Assembly (NCBI GenBank): GCA_963750935.1
Contig: CAVVSR010000009.1
Span: forward strand, 248,001 to 312,000
Reading direction: 5' to 3'
DNA: 64,000 nucleotides
Source: JACCXG01 sp963750935
GTDB lineage: Bacteria; Acidobacteriota; Vicinamibacteria; Vicinamibacterales; 2-12-FULL-66-21
Shown piece by piece: positions 49,971-58,195 of the stretch. Position numbers and translations under genes: made by a program. Every line of letters begins with the position of its first letter. The first letter of the stretch is position 1. Under the pieces are notes generated by a model. It was not told the origin of the DNA and searched no databases. It saw only the letters and a list, made by a program, of their open reading frames with translations.

Positions 49971-51668
49971 TCACTTCCCGCCCCGGCCGGCCGCCGGGGC
50001 ATCGTCGCCCCAGGGCAGCCGGCGCGGCCCGGGCCAGGGATCCACGTGGGCCCGCTCGGCCCAGGCGTTCCAGTCTGTCGCCAGACGTTTCACGATAGCG
50101 GGATGCCGCGCCGCCAGGTTGTTGCGCTCGACGCGATCGGCCGCCAGGTCGTACAGCTCCCAGTCATCGGGATAGGCCGACACGAGCTTCCAGTTGCCCG
50201 AGCGGACGGCGCGGTTGCCCTCATGTTCCCAGAAGAGAGGCCGCGTGCGACGGAGCGACTGCCCCATGAACGCGGGACGCAGGCTGACGCCTTCCATCGG
50301 CTGGATTGCCTGGCCTTTGAACTCGCGAGGATAGCCTGCACCCGTGATGTCGATGACTGTCGGCATCACGTCGATGAGGTGTGCGGGCTGACGCTCGAGG
50401 GCATTGCGGCGACTGGCCGGAATGCCTCGGGGCCAGTGCACGACGAGCGGCGCGGCGATGCCCCCTTCGTGGGTGAAATGCTTGAACCGCCGAAAGGGCG
50501 TGCTGCCGAGCGCTGCCCAGTTCATCCCCAGATACAGGTTCGAGTTCGGTCCGCCGGGCGGGCTGCCGTTGAAGCGGCCGTCGGGACCTGACTCGGCGTT
50601 GGCGCCGTTGTCCGCCAGAAACAAGATCAGAGTGTTCTCGAGGGCGCCGCGCGTCTCCAGACCTTTGACCAGCACGCCGACGCTGGTATCGATCGCCTCG
50701 ACCATCGCGGCATAGACCGCCATCAGATGATCGAAGCGGTCCTTGGCTTCGTCCGACAGCGATGCCCAGGCCGGCGAGTCCGCTTCCCGCGGGCTGAGCG
50801 GCCAGACGGCCTCGATCAATCCCATCTTGAGTTGCCGGCGGTAGCGCGCGTCCCGCAGGCTGTCCCATCCGGCTTTGTACTTGCCGCGGTGTTTGGCAAT
50901 CAACTCCGCTGGCGCCATCAGCGGAAAATGCGGCGCGTTGTGTGCGAGGTAGAGGAAGAAGGGCTTCTCGGCTTTCCGTGCCTCGTCGATGAACTTCAGC
51001 CCGAAGTCCGTCCAGAGCGACGTCGCATACCAGTTCTGCCCGAACACGGGCGCAGCGCGCGGCGTCGGCGTGCCGTCGAGGTACAGCGGCTCCTGCGCCC
51101 GCCGGGTGAGCTCATCGCTGCCGCCCTCGAAATTCTGGTTCGGAAAGTACATGCCTCCGGCGCGCAGGCTCAGTACGCGCTCGAAGCCCCGCTGCCAGGG
51201 CGGCGAGCCGTTCTGCTGACCCAGGTGCCACTTGCCCGACATCGCCGTGAAATAGCCGGCGTCGCGCAGGACCTCGGCAATCGTCACCGACCGCTCATTG
51301 AGGCGGCCCGTCGTCCCCGACGACCCGTCGCGGATGACGGTGTCGAGGTGCCCCATTCCCGCCTGATGGGGATAGAGCCCCGTCAACAGGCTGGCGCGCG
51401 TCGGTGAACAGCGTGGAGTGCTGTAGAACTGGGTGAAGCGGACACCGCGCGCGGCCAGCGCGTCGAGATGGGGAGTGGGAATCTCGCCCCCGTAGGATCC
51501 GATGTCCGACCAGCCCATGTCGTCGACGAGGATGACGATGATGTTGGGGCGGGCATCGGTCTGTGCAGCAGCCGCTGGTGCGCTGAAAACGCCGCCGGCT
51601 ATCGCGATGGCCGCGGCAGCCGCGACGAGAACGGCGGGGAGCACGAACAATCGAGCGCGACTGATCAC
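49971..51668 (-). CDS. secreted formylglycine-type sulfatase
   Basis: 565 residues with signal peptide RLFVLPAVLVAAAAAIAIAG. The arylsulfatase core begins PNIIVILVDDMGWSDIGSYG, with metal-binding Asp pair at residues 49-50. The modification motif is C87-S-P-T-R91 in YSTPRCSPTRASLLTGLYPH, so the active-site residue is made from Cys by a formylglycine-generating enzyme. Later sites are MSGKWHLGQQNGSPPW (conserved Lys and His) and LILFLADNGANAESGPDGR (Asp-Asn metal ligands). It removes sulfate from a sugar or other ester; the substrate could be sulfated algal glycan. No maturation enzyme is visible in the window. Confidence 0.92.
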   Translation of the reverse strand: MISRARLFVLPAVLVAAAAAIAIAGGVFSAPAAAAQTDARPNIIVILVDDMGWSDIGSYGGEIPTPHLDALAARGVRFTQFYSTPRCSPTRASLLTGLYPHQAGMGHLDTVIRDGSSGTTGRLNERSVTIAEVLRDAGYFTAMSGKWHLGQQNGSPPWQRGFERVLSLRAGGMYFPNQNFEGGSDELTRRAQEPLYLDGTPTPRAAPVFGQNWYATSLWTDFGLKFIDEARKAEKPFFLYLAHNAPHFPLMAPAELIAKHRGKYKAGWDSLRDARYRRQLKMGLIEAVWPLSPREADSPAWASLSDEAKDRFDHLMAVYAAMVEAIDTSVGVLVKGLETRGALENTLILFLADNGANAESGPDGRFNGSPPGGPNSNLYLGMNWAALGSTPFRRFKHFTHEGGIAAPLVVHWPRGIPASRRNALERQPAHLIDVMPTVIDITGAGYPREFKGQAIQPMEGVSLRPAFMGQSLRRTRPLFWEHEGNRAVRSGNWKLVSAYPDDWELYDLAADRVERNNLAARHPAIVKRLATDWNAWAERAHVDPWPGPRRLPWGDDAPAAGRGGK

Positions 51669-51807
51669 CGTCGTACACCTCGGAATGTATTGAGCACGCG
51701 GATCTCGAGCTGTCGATCGACATCGTCATCGCGCCCGGCGAGGTGCTCATCCGATAGTGTCGACGAGGTACCGAGCGACGTCAATCCTTTGCGGCTGAAT
51801 GCGGATG

Positions 51808-51866
51808 CACGTGCTACGTGCTACGTGCTACGTGCGAACGTGCTCGGCGTCACGTGCTACGTGCGG
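51808..51866. repeat. CGTGCTA-type intergenic repeat, copy 2
   Basis: The first 36 bp match 9122-9157 at 35 positions, and a partial extra copy (CACGTGCTACGTGCGG) follows at 51852. The element again ends close to a gene stop (51878). The rest of the 51669-51877 gap has no recognised gene. Confidence 0.8.
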
Positions 51867-51877
51867 CGCGCGGCCGT

Positions 51878-52126
51878 TCAATAGACGTCCAGATCGCGAC
51901 CCACGACGACACGGCCCGCATAGGGCGACATCTCACGCAGCACCCGTTTGACGACGACCGCGGTCGCCGGTCCCGACCGATCGGGATCGGCAGGAGGAGT
52001 TCCGGTCCCGAGCAGCACGACCTGCGTGCCAGTCTGCGCAGCCGACGGATTCTCGTGGCGGGCGGCAGCGCCCGCGGTGAGGAGCACCACCGCAACGGTG
52101 ACCAACGCGGAAAGCATCTGGGTCAT
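51878..52126 (-). pseudogene. MBL-fold hydrolase with its middle deleted
   Basis: An 82-residue frame. Residues 1-58 are a secretion signal (LSALVTVAVVLLTAGAAA) plus the first strand pair of an MBL-fold hydrolase (GTQVVLLGTGTPPADPDRSG and PATAVVV). Residue 59 onward (VLREMSPYAGRVVVGRDLDV) matches the last helix and strand of the same family. The ~200 residues between, including the HxHxDH metal site, are missing, so it cannot be an active enzyme. The join is in frame. Confidence 0.65.
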
Positions 52127-52135
52127 CTGCGTTAC

Positions 52136-53411
52136 TCAGCGGGCGCGCGGGGTCATGAAGTTCGCGAACACGAACTCGGCGACCGAGCGTCCCACCTGTT
52201 GGCCGGCGTCCTGGTCGAATCGGTAGTGAATGCCGCCATAGATGCGGGCCATCGCCTCCTCCTCGGCGGCCTGCGAGAAACCTCCGAAGTGTCGCGTGAT
52301 GTCAGGCAGCTCGCCGGATCCCTTCCAGGTGACGGCCACCGTCATATCGTTCGTGCCGCACGCGAGATGGAGCGCGCGCGCCGCGCTGGCCCCGATGGTC
52401 GCCAGGTTGCCGGCATACGAGGGATACGGAGGGGTGGCAATCAAGGGCAGCCACGCGGGGTCCGGATCGGTCTCGGCGATTCAAGTCCGTGTCGGCGGCG
52501 CGAATCGCGCTGACCGGCCTCCAGATGCCGTAGACAAACTTGCTCGCCTGAGTGGTTTGGAGTGCATCGTGAATCGACACGTTCACGAGCACGAACAGGC
52601 GGGCGGCTTCGACGAGCGACAGATTGCGCACCTCGACCACGTCGCCAGCGACGTTGTTCCAGACGGCGAAGAAGCCGGTAGTCGTATCGACCCCTGACCA
52701 GAGCCGGGCGATGGTCGTCTGATCCGCGGTCCGCGCCGTGCTATCGACTTTGCCCAGCAGCTTCACTTCGTTGAAGTCGGCGGCGTAGCGCTCGCTCGTG
52801 AGCGACGGGGGCGGCGGCGGCAGAAACTGCGTCGCCGAGAGCGCCGCCATCGGCGCCGCATGCTGGAGATGAGTGAACGTGGCGCTTGCATGGGCCGGAG
52901 GGGTCGGCTGCCACCGCCCCGGGAGGAGCGGTTCGGAGTAGGGTGGAAACTGCGGCACAATCCAGCCGTCATTCTGGCGCCACGCGAGAATCTCTTTCGC
53001 CACGAAGGCGCCAATCTCTGCACCGCGGCGGATGAAGGTGGAAGGACGTTCGCCGAGATCCTCGGCAAGCGCCCTGTCGTACGTCGCAGCCGCGGACTCA
53101 TTGAGGGTCACGAGCACATCGTGAGCGGCCTGCGCGGCCGCCGCCTCCGGCGAGCCGCCGGCGTTGAACGGCACTCGAACGCGATACGGCGTGAACTCGC
53201 GCTCGATCGCATTGATGGCGTCGAACATCGCGATGTGCGTCATCGCGTAGAAACGGGGACTCAGCGGATTGCCCGGCTGAGGCAGCGTGGTCTGAAGAAG
53301 CTGGTTCCATTTCAGGACCACGGCTGCGGACGAATGCGTCGCGTGAATGCCGTCTCCCGCCGTAACCGCCAGCGCGGCCGCCAGCGTCGCACCGAGGATT
53401 GTCTTGCGCAT
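52136..53411 (-). CDS. vanadium-haloperoxidase/PAP2-like secreted protein, one frame break
   Basis: About 424 residues. Signal peptide ILGATLAAALAVTAGDGIHA. The frame breaks near 52480: AIRAADTDLN ends one frame and IAETDPDPAWLPLIATPPYP, then SYAGNLATIGASAARAL and the closing GGIHYRFDQDAGQQ, follow in the next. Other conserved parts are RFYAMTHIAMFDAINAIERE, LVNVSIHDALQTTQASKFVY and GIWRPVSAIR. This is the vanadium-dependent haloperoxidase-related branch of the PAP2 superfamily. The usual P-S-G-H turn is P-S-Y-A-G-N here, so bromination activity is uncertain. It lies at the end of the exported-protein run. Confidence 0.83.
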
Positions 53412-53602
53412 CTGCGTTTGCTCCTTGGAAGGGCTGGGATTCAAGCTCCCAGGCGCCCATGTCAGGCGCAGAAACTACGCGGTTTGCGCGGGTATGGAAG
53501 TGAAACGAGCATGAACCCGTAAGTCGCGGATGAAACGGGGTTTACCGACGGCTCTGACTCGCGCGCGTGATGCTAAGATCCGCTTTGCCGCCTGCTCGTA
53601 CG

Positions 53603-55555
53603 ATGACCATGGTCGATGACGGTCGTCTCGTGAGTTTCGGGACGTTCGAGCTCGAGCTCGACGCAGGGGTCCTGCATCGCCACGGCCGCCGCGTGCCCCT
53701 CCAGGAGCAGCCCGCCCGGATTCTCAGCCTCCTGGTGAGCAGGCCGCGCGAGCTGGTGACGCGCGAGGAACTGAGGCAGCTCGTCTGGACGAACGAAACC
53801 TTCGTCGAATTCGACGCGAGCCTGAACGCCGCGATCACCAAGGTCCGGCGCGCCCTCGGCGATTCCGCCAGCGCTCCCCGCTTCATCGAGACCGTCCCGA
53901 AACGCGGCTACCGCTTTCTCGCGGACGTGCAGGGGCTGCCGCCGGCGCCTGGAGCGGCATCGGGGTCCAGCGCCGTCGCCTTGCCGGCTGCCGTCGCTGC
54001 TCCTCCGACCGCTTCGCCGGATACCGAAGCTCGACAGGCGTCGCCGGATGTGGGCCGAGCCCGCAGGACCGCCCTGCCGGGCCTAGTCGTGGCGGTCACG
54101 CTGCTGTCCGCGTGGCTGCTGTCACCCGGACCCGCGAGACGATCGGCCGCGCCGCTCGTGCGGTCGCTGACGGTCCAGCCCTTCGAGCTGCGCGCCGGGG
54201 AGATGCACCCGAACCTGGGAAGCGAGCTGGCGGTTGCGATCGGCAGGCGGCTCGGTCGACTGCACACACTCACCGTCAAGCCGTGGCCGCCAGGCGCTAC
54301 CGCCGATCCGCGCGCACTGAGTCGCGAGCTCGGCGTGGACGCCCGGCTGAGCGGGGCCGCCACGCGAACCGGCCAGCAGCTCGCGATCACGCTGCGTCTC
54401 GTGTCCACCGACGGCGAACGCGTGCTCTGGGAAGATGCCGTCGAGGTGCCCGTCAGCGATCTGATGTGGCTGGAATCACAGATCGCCCAGCGGGTCGCGG
54501 CGGCGCTCGACGTGCCGATGAGCGGGAAAGAGCGCGCGGCGCTCGCCCGTCACATGACCGAGAGCCTCGACGCGTATCAGTGGTTCCTGCGGGGACGGCT
54601 GCACTTCGAACGGCGGACGGGTCGCGACATGCGTGAGGCGCTCGCGGCGTTCGAGCGGGCGACGGCCAGCGACCCGAACTACGCGCTGGCCTACGCGTGG
54701 GTCGCGAACACCTGGTCGCCGATTGGGTATCTCGGCTATGCTCCGCCGTGGGAGACCGGCCCGGCGCTGCGCGCGGCCGCCGAAAAGGCCCTCCTGCTCG
54801 ACCCCGGTCTGGCCGAGGCGCATCTCGGTCTCGCCCTGGCTCTGGGCTTTCAGGAGCGGCGCTGGGCAGACGCCGAGACGGAGTTTCATCGCGCCCTCGA
54901 GCTCGATCCCAACTACGCCACCGGTCATCACTGGTATGCGTTCTTCCTCCAGACGCTCGGACGATACGACGAGGCGATGGACGAGCGACGCCGTGCGCTC
55001 GAGATCGATCCGCTGACGCCGATGCCGAGCGTCGGGCTCTCGGGGCTGTACTGGGCCATGCGCCAGCCCGATCGAGCGCTCGAGGCCCTCAAGCGGACTC
55101 TCGAGCGCGATCCCCGCTTCTGGTATGCGCGCCTGAGTCGAGGGCAGGCACTCGCCGAGCTTGGCCGTCACCAGGAGGCGCTACAGGAGTTCCTCGAAGC
55201 CGAACGTGCGGCGCCTGACAACGTCATGGCAATGGCCTCCGTCGTGGACGGGCTGGTCGCCACCGGCGACGCCCGCGAAGCGCGGAAACGCGTGGCGGAA
55301 GCCGAACGGCTGGCCCGCTCCACCTACGTCTCAGCGTTCGATCTGGGCCTGATGCGCATCTCGCTCGGGGACATCGACCTGGCGTTCGACTGGCTCCAGC
55401 GAAGCTGCGACAACAAGGAAGTCCGCTTCGCGTCGATAGGCTTCCACCTGGGAGTCGACCCTATCCGTCAAGACCGGCGCTTCGCCGAGTTGCTGGCGTG
55501 CGCCGGACTGCCGCAGTCCTTCGCAAGAGCCGGCGCGCACACGAAAGCCCGCTGA
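53603..55555 (+). CDS. winged-helix one-component regulator with TolB-like and TPR domains
   Basis: 650 residues from the ATG at 53603. The first ~95 form an OmpR/CadC-type winged helix: LVSFGTFELELDAGVLHRHG, VPLQEQPARILSLLVSRPRE, VEFDASLNAAITKVRRALGD, FIETVPKRGYRFLADVQ. A Pro/Ala linker and one helix (LPGLVVAVTLLSAWLLSP, about residues 155-175) lead to a TolB-like segment (SLTVQPFELRAGEMHPNLGS), then at least six TPR units (EALAAFERATASDPNYALAY; AETEFHRALELDPNYATGHH; ALEALKRTLERDPRFWYARL). It is a membrane-anchored transcription regulator that probably senses through its TPR part. The frame is clean and the targets are unknown. Confidence 0.87.
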   Translation: MTMVDDGRLVSFGTFELELDAGVLHRHGRRVPLQEQPARILSLLVSRPRELVTREELRQLVWTNETFVEFDASLNAAITKVRRALGDSASAPRFIETVPKRGYRFLADVQGLPPAPGAASGSSAVALPAAVAAPPTASPDTEARQASPDVGRARRTALPGLVVAVTLLSAWLLSPGPARRSAAPLVRSLTVQPFELRAGEMHPNLGSELAVAIGRRLGRLHTLTVKPWPPGATADPRALSRELGVDARLSGAATRTGQQLAITLRLVSTDGERVLWEDAVEVPVSDLMWLESQIAQRVAAALDVPMSGKERAALARHMTESLDAYQWFLRGRLHFERRTGRDMREALAAFERATASDPNYALAYAWVANTWSPIGYLGYAPPWETGPALRAAAEKALLLDPGLAEAHLGLALALGFQERRWADAETEFHRALELDPNYATGHHWYAFFLQTLGRYDEAMDERRRALEIDPLTPMPSVGLSGLYWAMRQPDRALEALKRTLERDPRFWYARLSRGQALAELGRHQEALQEFLEAERAAPDNVMAMASVVDGLVATGDAREARKRVAEAERLARSTYVSAFDLGLMRISLGDIDLAFDWLQRSCDNKEVRFASIGFHLGVDPIRQDRRFAELLACAGLPQSFARAGAHTKAR

Positions 55556-55563
55556 GCGTTGTC

Positions 55564-55812
55564 GGGGAGTTCGAGGGGCGAAGCTCCTCGACTAAGGAAC
55601 GCGCCCGAGCGCCGCGAAGGGCGCCACGCGATCGGAGCGAGCCGGCGGAGCGGCGAGCGAGAGCGCGTGCAGGGGAGTTCGACGGGGCGAAGCCCCTCGA
55701 TTGAAGCAGCGAACGAGCGAAGCGAAGTGAGCCACGCGATCGGAGCGAGCCGGCGGAGCGGCGAGCGAGAGCGCGTGTAGGGGAGTTCGAGGGGCGAAGC
55801 CCCTCGACTAAA
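55564..55812. repeat. 108-bp tandem repeats, 2.3 copies
   Basis: Copies begin at 55564, 55672 and 55780. Each starts GGGGAGTTCGA and contains a GAGGGGCGAAGCCCCTC-type palindrome. The first two also share a 45-bp block (CACGCGATCGGAGCGAGC...) at 55625 and 55733. Only the start of the third copy is present. Spacing is exactly 108 bp. It lies in the 640-bp gap between the regulator and TadA, which also holds the tRNA. Confidence 0.88.
55787..55807 (+). terminator. 9-bp perfect hairpin, terminator-like
   Basis: TCGAGGGGC-GAA-GCCCCTCGA forms a perfect 9-bp stem with a GAA loop. Imperfect versions sit in repeat copies 1 and 2. No U-tract follows, so it is either a weak terminator for the regulator gene or simply part of a dispersed palindromic repeat. 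Confidence 0.4.
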
Positions 55813-55864
55813 GAAGGTTGGCTTGCCAGCCGGAGCTCAGTTACGAGCGCTATGCGGTCCGCCT

Positions 55865-56094
55865 TCGCCAAGGCTACGGCGGGACAACCTTCGCGCGAGT
55901 TCCCTGAGCGAAGGTTGGCGGAGAGGGAGGGATTCGAACCCCCGTGCCGGTTACCCGGCAAGACGCTTTCGAGGCGCCCCCGTTACGACCACTTCGGTAC
56001 CTCTCCGTTTATTACTCCGCTCGCGGCCCCCTTCGGCGGGCTTCCGCTCAACCTTCGCGCTCCAGCGAAGGTTGCCCGCCGTAGCCTCGGCGGA
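55865..56094. repeat. inverted repeats flanking tRNA-Ser
   Basis: The arms 55865-55894 and 56065-56094 are reverse complements at about 27 of 30 positions (shared core AGGCTACGGCGGG and CAACCTTCGC). They enclose the tRNA and ~60 bp on each side. Similar GCGAAGGTTG pieces recur in between, so this may be a family of intergenic palindromes and not a mobile-element end. Confidence 0.65.
55916..56006 (-). tRNA. tRNA-Ser(CGA)
   Basis: On the minus strand the 5' end GGAGAGG (56006-56000) pairs with CCTCTCC near the 3' end, followed by discriminator G and an encoded CCA (55916-55918). The anticodon loop is CTCGAAA on a 5-bp stem (GGCGC/GCGTC with one G-T pair), giving anticodon CGA, which reads UCG serine codons. 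A long variable arm (CTTGCCGGGTAACCGGCA) and the T-arm GGGGGTTCGAATCCC are typical of class II tRNA-Ser. Confidence 0.95.
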
Positions 56095-56196
56095 GGCGGG
56101 CGGTAATTCGCTCGTTGTCGCGCTACGGCTGGCAAGCCGGCGCTCGCTTGCGGTTGTCACGCATCACCAGTCAGGCTGCTCTCGCAGAACGCGCGA

Positions 56197-56655
56197 CTAC
56201 ACTCGTTCCCGGCTCCGGCGCGATTCGAAGAACTCCTGGATCGCGCCGCGGCATTCTTCCTCTAACACGCCGCCGACCGCCTGCATCCGGTGATTCAGCG
56301 ATGGATGCTCGTGGGCGCGCATCGCGGATTCTATCGCGCCCGCCTTCGGCTCGCGCGCGCCGTAGATCACCCGGGCGATCCGCGCGTGGACCATCGCCCC
56401 CACGCACATCTGGCACGGCTCGATCGTGACGTACAGGTCAGCGCCGCTCAGCCGGTAATTGCCCAGCTGCCGGGCCGCCGCTCGCATCGCGACGATTTCG
56501 GCATGCGCCGTCGGGTCCTGCGCCTCGATCGGCTGGTTGTAACCCGTCCCGATCAGGACGCCGTCGAGCACCACTACCGATCCGACGGGCACCTCGCCGC
56601 GACGCCGGGCCTCGGCCGCCAGCTCGAGCGCCGCGCGCATGAACGTCTCATCCAC
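56197..56655 (-). CDS. tadA: tRNA-specific adenosine deaminase
   Basis: 152 residues from the GTG at 56655 (VDETFMRAALELAAEA); ATG at 56640 is the alternative. The zinc deaminase motif is HAE at residues 51-53 and PCQMC at 80-84, giving the His and two Cys ligands and the catalytic Glu. Other family parts are GEVPVGSVVVLDGVLIGTGY and GAREPKAGAIES. TadA deaminates A34 to inosine in tRNA-Arg(ACG) so that one tRNA reads three codons; it is normally essential. It lies 190 bp from tRNA-Ser and the frame is clean. Confidence 0.94.
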   Translation of the reverse strand: MDETFMRAALELAAEARRRGEVPVGSVVVLDGVLIGTGYNQPIEAQDPTAHAEIVAMRAAARQLGNYRLSGADLYVTIEPCQMCVGAMVHARIARVIYGAREPKAGAIESAMRAHEHPSLNHRMQAVGGVLEEECRGAIQEFFESRRSRERV

Positions 56656-56746
56656 CGCCGCGGCCTCCGGCGCGGCCCCAGGCCGCCTGCAGAAACTCCT
56701 AATTCTACCATGCCCGATTGCGGGATCGGCCGCCCGGCCGGGCCCG

Positions 56747-56986
56747 TCAGTCGAGCCGGACGTCGCCCTTGAAAATCGCGAGCACCAGGACAATATCGAG
56801 GATTGCGACATACGACGTCATCAGCAAGTCGAGCGGCGTGATCAGGGTCGATGCGACGTAACCGGCGACCCAGAGCCCGACCATGACCGTCGCCACCCGC
56901 CGGCTGAGCTCGCCCGAAAACCACCCGAGCAGCAGCAGGATGAAGAACGCCAAGTGGGCGATGAGGCGCGCGATACCGACCGACAT
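56747..56986 (-). CDS. small integral membrane protein, unknown function
   Basis: 79 residues and about 70% hydrophobic, with three predicted helices: LIAHLAFFILLLLGWFSGEL, VATVMVGLWVAGYVASTLI and SYVAILDIVLVLAIF. It ends KGDVRLD. No known family motif. It is oriented like tadA with a 91-bp gap. A ribosome site is not obvious, but the helix pattern and codon bias make it a probable gene. Confidence 0.65.
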   Translation of the reverse strand: MSVGIARLIAHLAFFILLLLGWFSGELSRRVATVMVGLWVAGYVASTLITPLDLLMTSYVAILDIVLVLAIFKGDVRLD

Positions 56987-57014
56987 TGGCGCGAATCATA
57001 AGCCGACTGGTGAC

Positions 57015-57072
57015 CGGAAACTGGGAACTGGCATCCGTTTGGGAGTTGGGAATTGGGAGTTGGGAGTTCCAG
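57015..57072. repeat. low-complexity GGGAGTT/GGGAATT stretch
   Basis: GGAAACTGGGAACTGG followed by TTGGGAGTTGGGAATTGGGA-type units, about six repeats of 7 bp. Similar in style to 36795-36842. It lies in the short gap before the DUF4097 gene. Confidence 0.65.
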
Positions 57073-57125
57073 AGAACGAACGCCCCGCCCCCCGACGCCG
57101 TCCAATGCCCATGGAGGACGCGCCA

Positions 57126-58157
57126 ATGAAAGGTCTTCGTCTGTTTCCCCTGCCGATCGCCGCGCTGGCCCTTGGTACGGCCCTCATTCCTGGATCCGTG
57201 GCCGCGCAGTCGCGAGCCGAAGGTTCCTTTACACGCAACCTGACGGTGAACGGTGATCCCCGGGTCGAGATCTCTGCCGGCTCCGGGGCGATCGAAGTCC
57301 GCACCGGATCGTCCGGGCGAATCGAGATCGTCGGACGCATCCGCGCCAGCGACGGCTGGGGCGGGTGGTTCAAGCGGGGGTCGGGAAGCCCGGAAGAGCG
57401 CGTCAAGCAGATCGAGGCGAATCCCCCGATCGAGCAGTCCGGCAACGTCATCCGGATCGGCTACTTCATGGGCAACGAGCACCCCAACGGCGTGTCGATC
57501 GCCTACAGGGTGATGCTGCCGGCGGCCTCCACGCTGATCGCCCGAACGGGCTCTGGGTCGCAGGACATCGACGGCCTCTCCGGAAGCGTCGAGTCGCACG
57601 CCGGCTCGGGCTCGCTGACGTTCCGCAACACCCGCGGCACCCTCCAGGCATCGACCGGGTCGGGCTCGATTACCGCGGACAGCGTCGGCGGCAGCTTCCG
57701 CGCGAGCGCGTCGAGCGGCTCGATTCGCGCCGGCGCGGTCGCCGGTCCGATCAACGCGTCGACGTCGAGCGGATCGATTGACGTCACCCAGACAGCCGCC
57801 GGCGACGTCGAAGCCGAGTCGAGCTCCGGATCGGTACGGCTGCGCGGCATCCAAGGCGGCCTGAGGGCATCGACCTCGAGCGGTGGCCTCTCGATCCACG
57901 GGCAGCCCACCGGCGAGTGGCGCCTCTCCGCCTCGTCTGGCAGCGTGGACATCAGCCTGCCGCCCAATCAGGGCTTCGACCTCGACGCGAACAGCGGCTC
58001 CGGGCGGATCGACGTCGACTTTCCGGTCACGGTGAGCGGGACAATCGGGCGCCGGTCGGTCCGCGGCGCGGCGCAAGGGGGCGGACCGCTCCTCCACGTA
58101 CGGACCGGGTCCGGCGGCATCTCCATCGCCAAGGGGAACGTCACGGCGGGCCGCTGA
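57126..58157 (+). CDS. secreted DUF4097-type beta-helix protein
   Basis: 343 residues from the ATG at 57126, with signal peptide LPIAALALGTALIPGSVAAQ. From about residue 140 to 320 it is a run of short beta-strand repeats with the pattern G-S-G-S-(L/I)-x-(F/A)-x-N/D-(T/S): RTGSGSQDIDGLSGSVESHA, GSLTFRNTRGTLQASTGSGS, ASASSGSIRAGAVAGPIN. This pattern is diagnostic of the DUF4097 family, predicted to form a right-handed beta-helix outside the inner membrane. Such proteins often sit near ABC transporter or sigma/anti-sigma genes; function unknown. The start is preferred over upstream codons because it begins the signal peptide. Confidence 0.82.
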   Translation: MKGLRLFPLPIAALALGTALIPGSVAAQSRAEGSFTRNLTVNGDPRVEISAGSGAIEVRTGSSGRIEIVGRIRASDGWGGWFKRGSGSPEERVKQIEANPPIEQSGNVIRIGYFMGNEHPNGVSIAYRVMLPAASTLIARTGSGSQDIDGLSGSVESHAGSGSLTFRNTRGTLQASTGSGSITADSVGGSFRASASSGSIRAGAVAGPINASTSSGSIDVTQTAAGDVEAESSSGSVRLRGIQGGLRASTSSGGLSIHGQPTGEWRLSASSGSVDISLPPNQGFDLDANSGSGRIDVDFPVTVSGTIGRRSVRGAAQGGGPLLHVRTGSGGISIAKGNVTAGR

Positions 58158-58195
58158 GGCGCGACGCGTGCGGCACGAGCCGCAGCCACAACGGA

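Noticed and set aside
55564..55812. Possible CRISPR array or integron attC array
   Set aside because: 108-bp near-identical tandem units with no unique spacers and no integrase or cas gene.
55865..56094. Genomic island attachment site at tRNA-Ser
   Set aside because: No integrase, no second partial tRNA copy, and both sides carry ordinary chromosomal genes.
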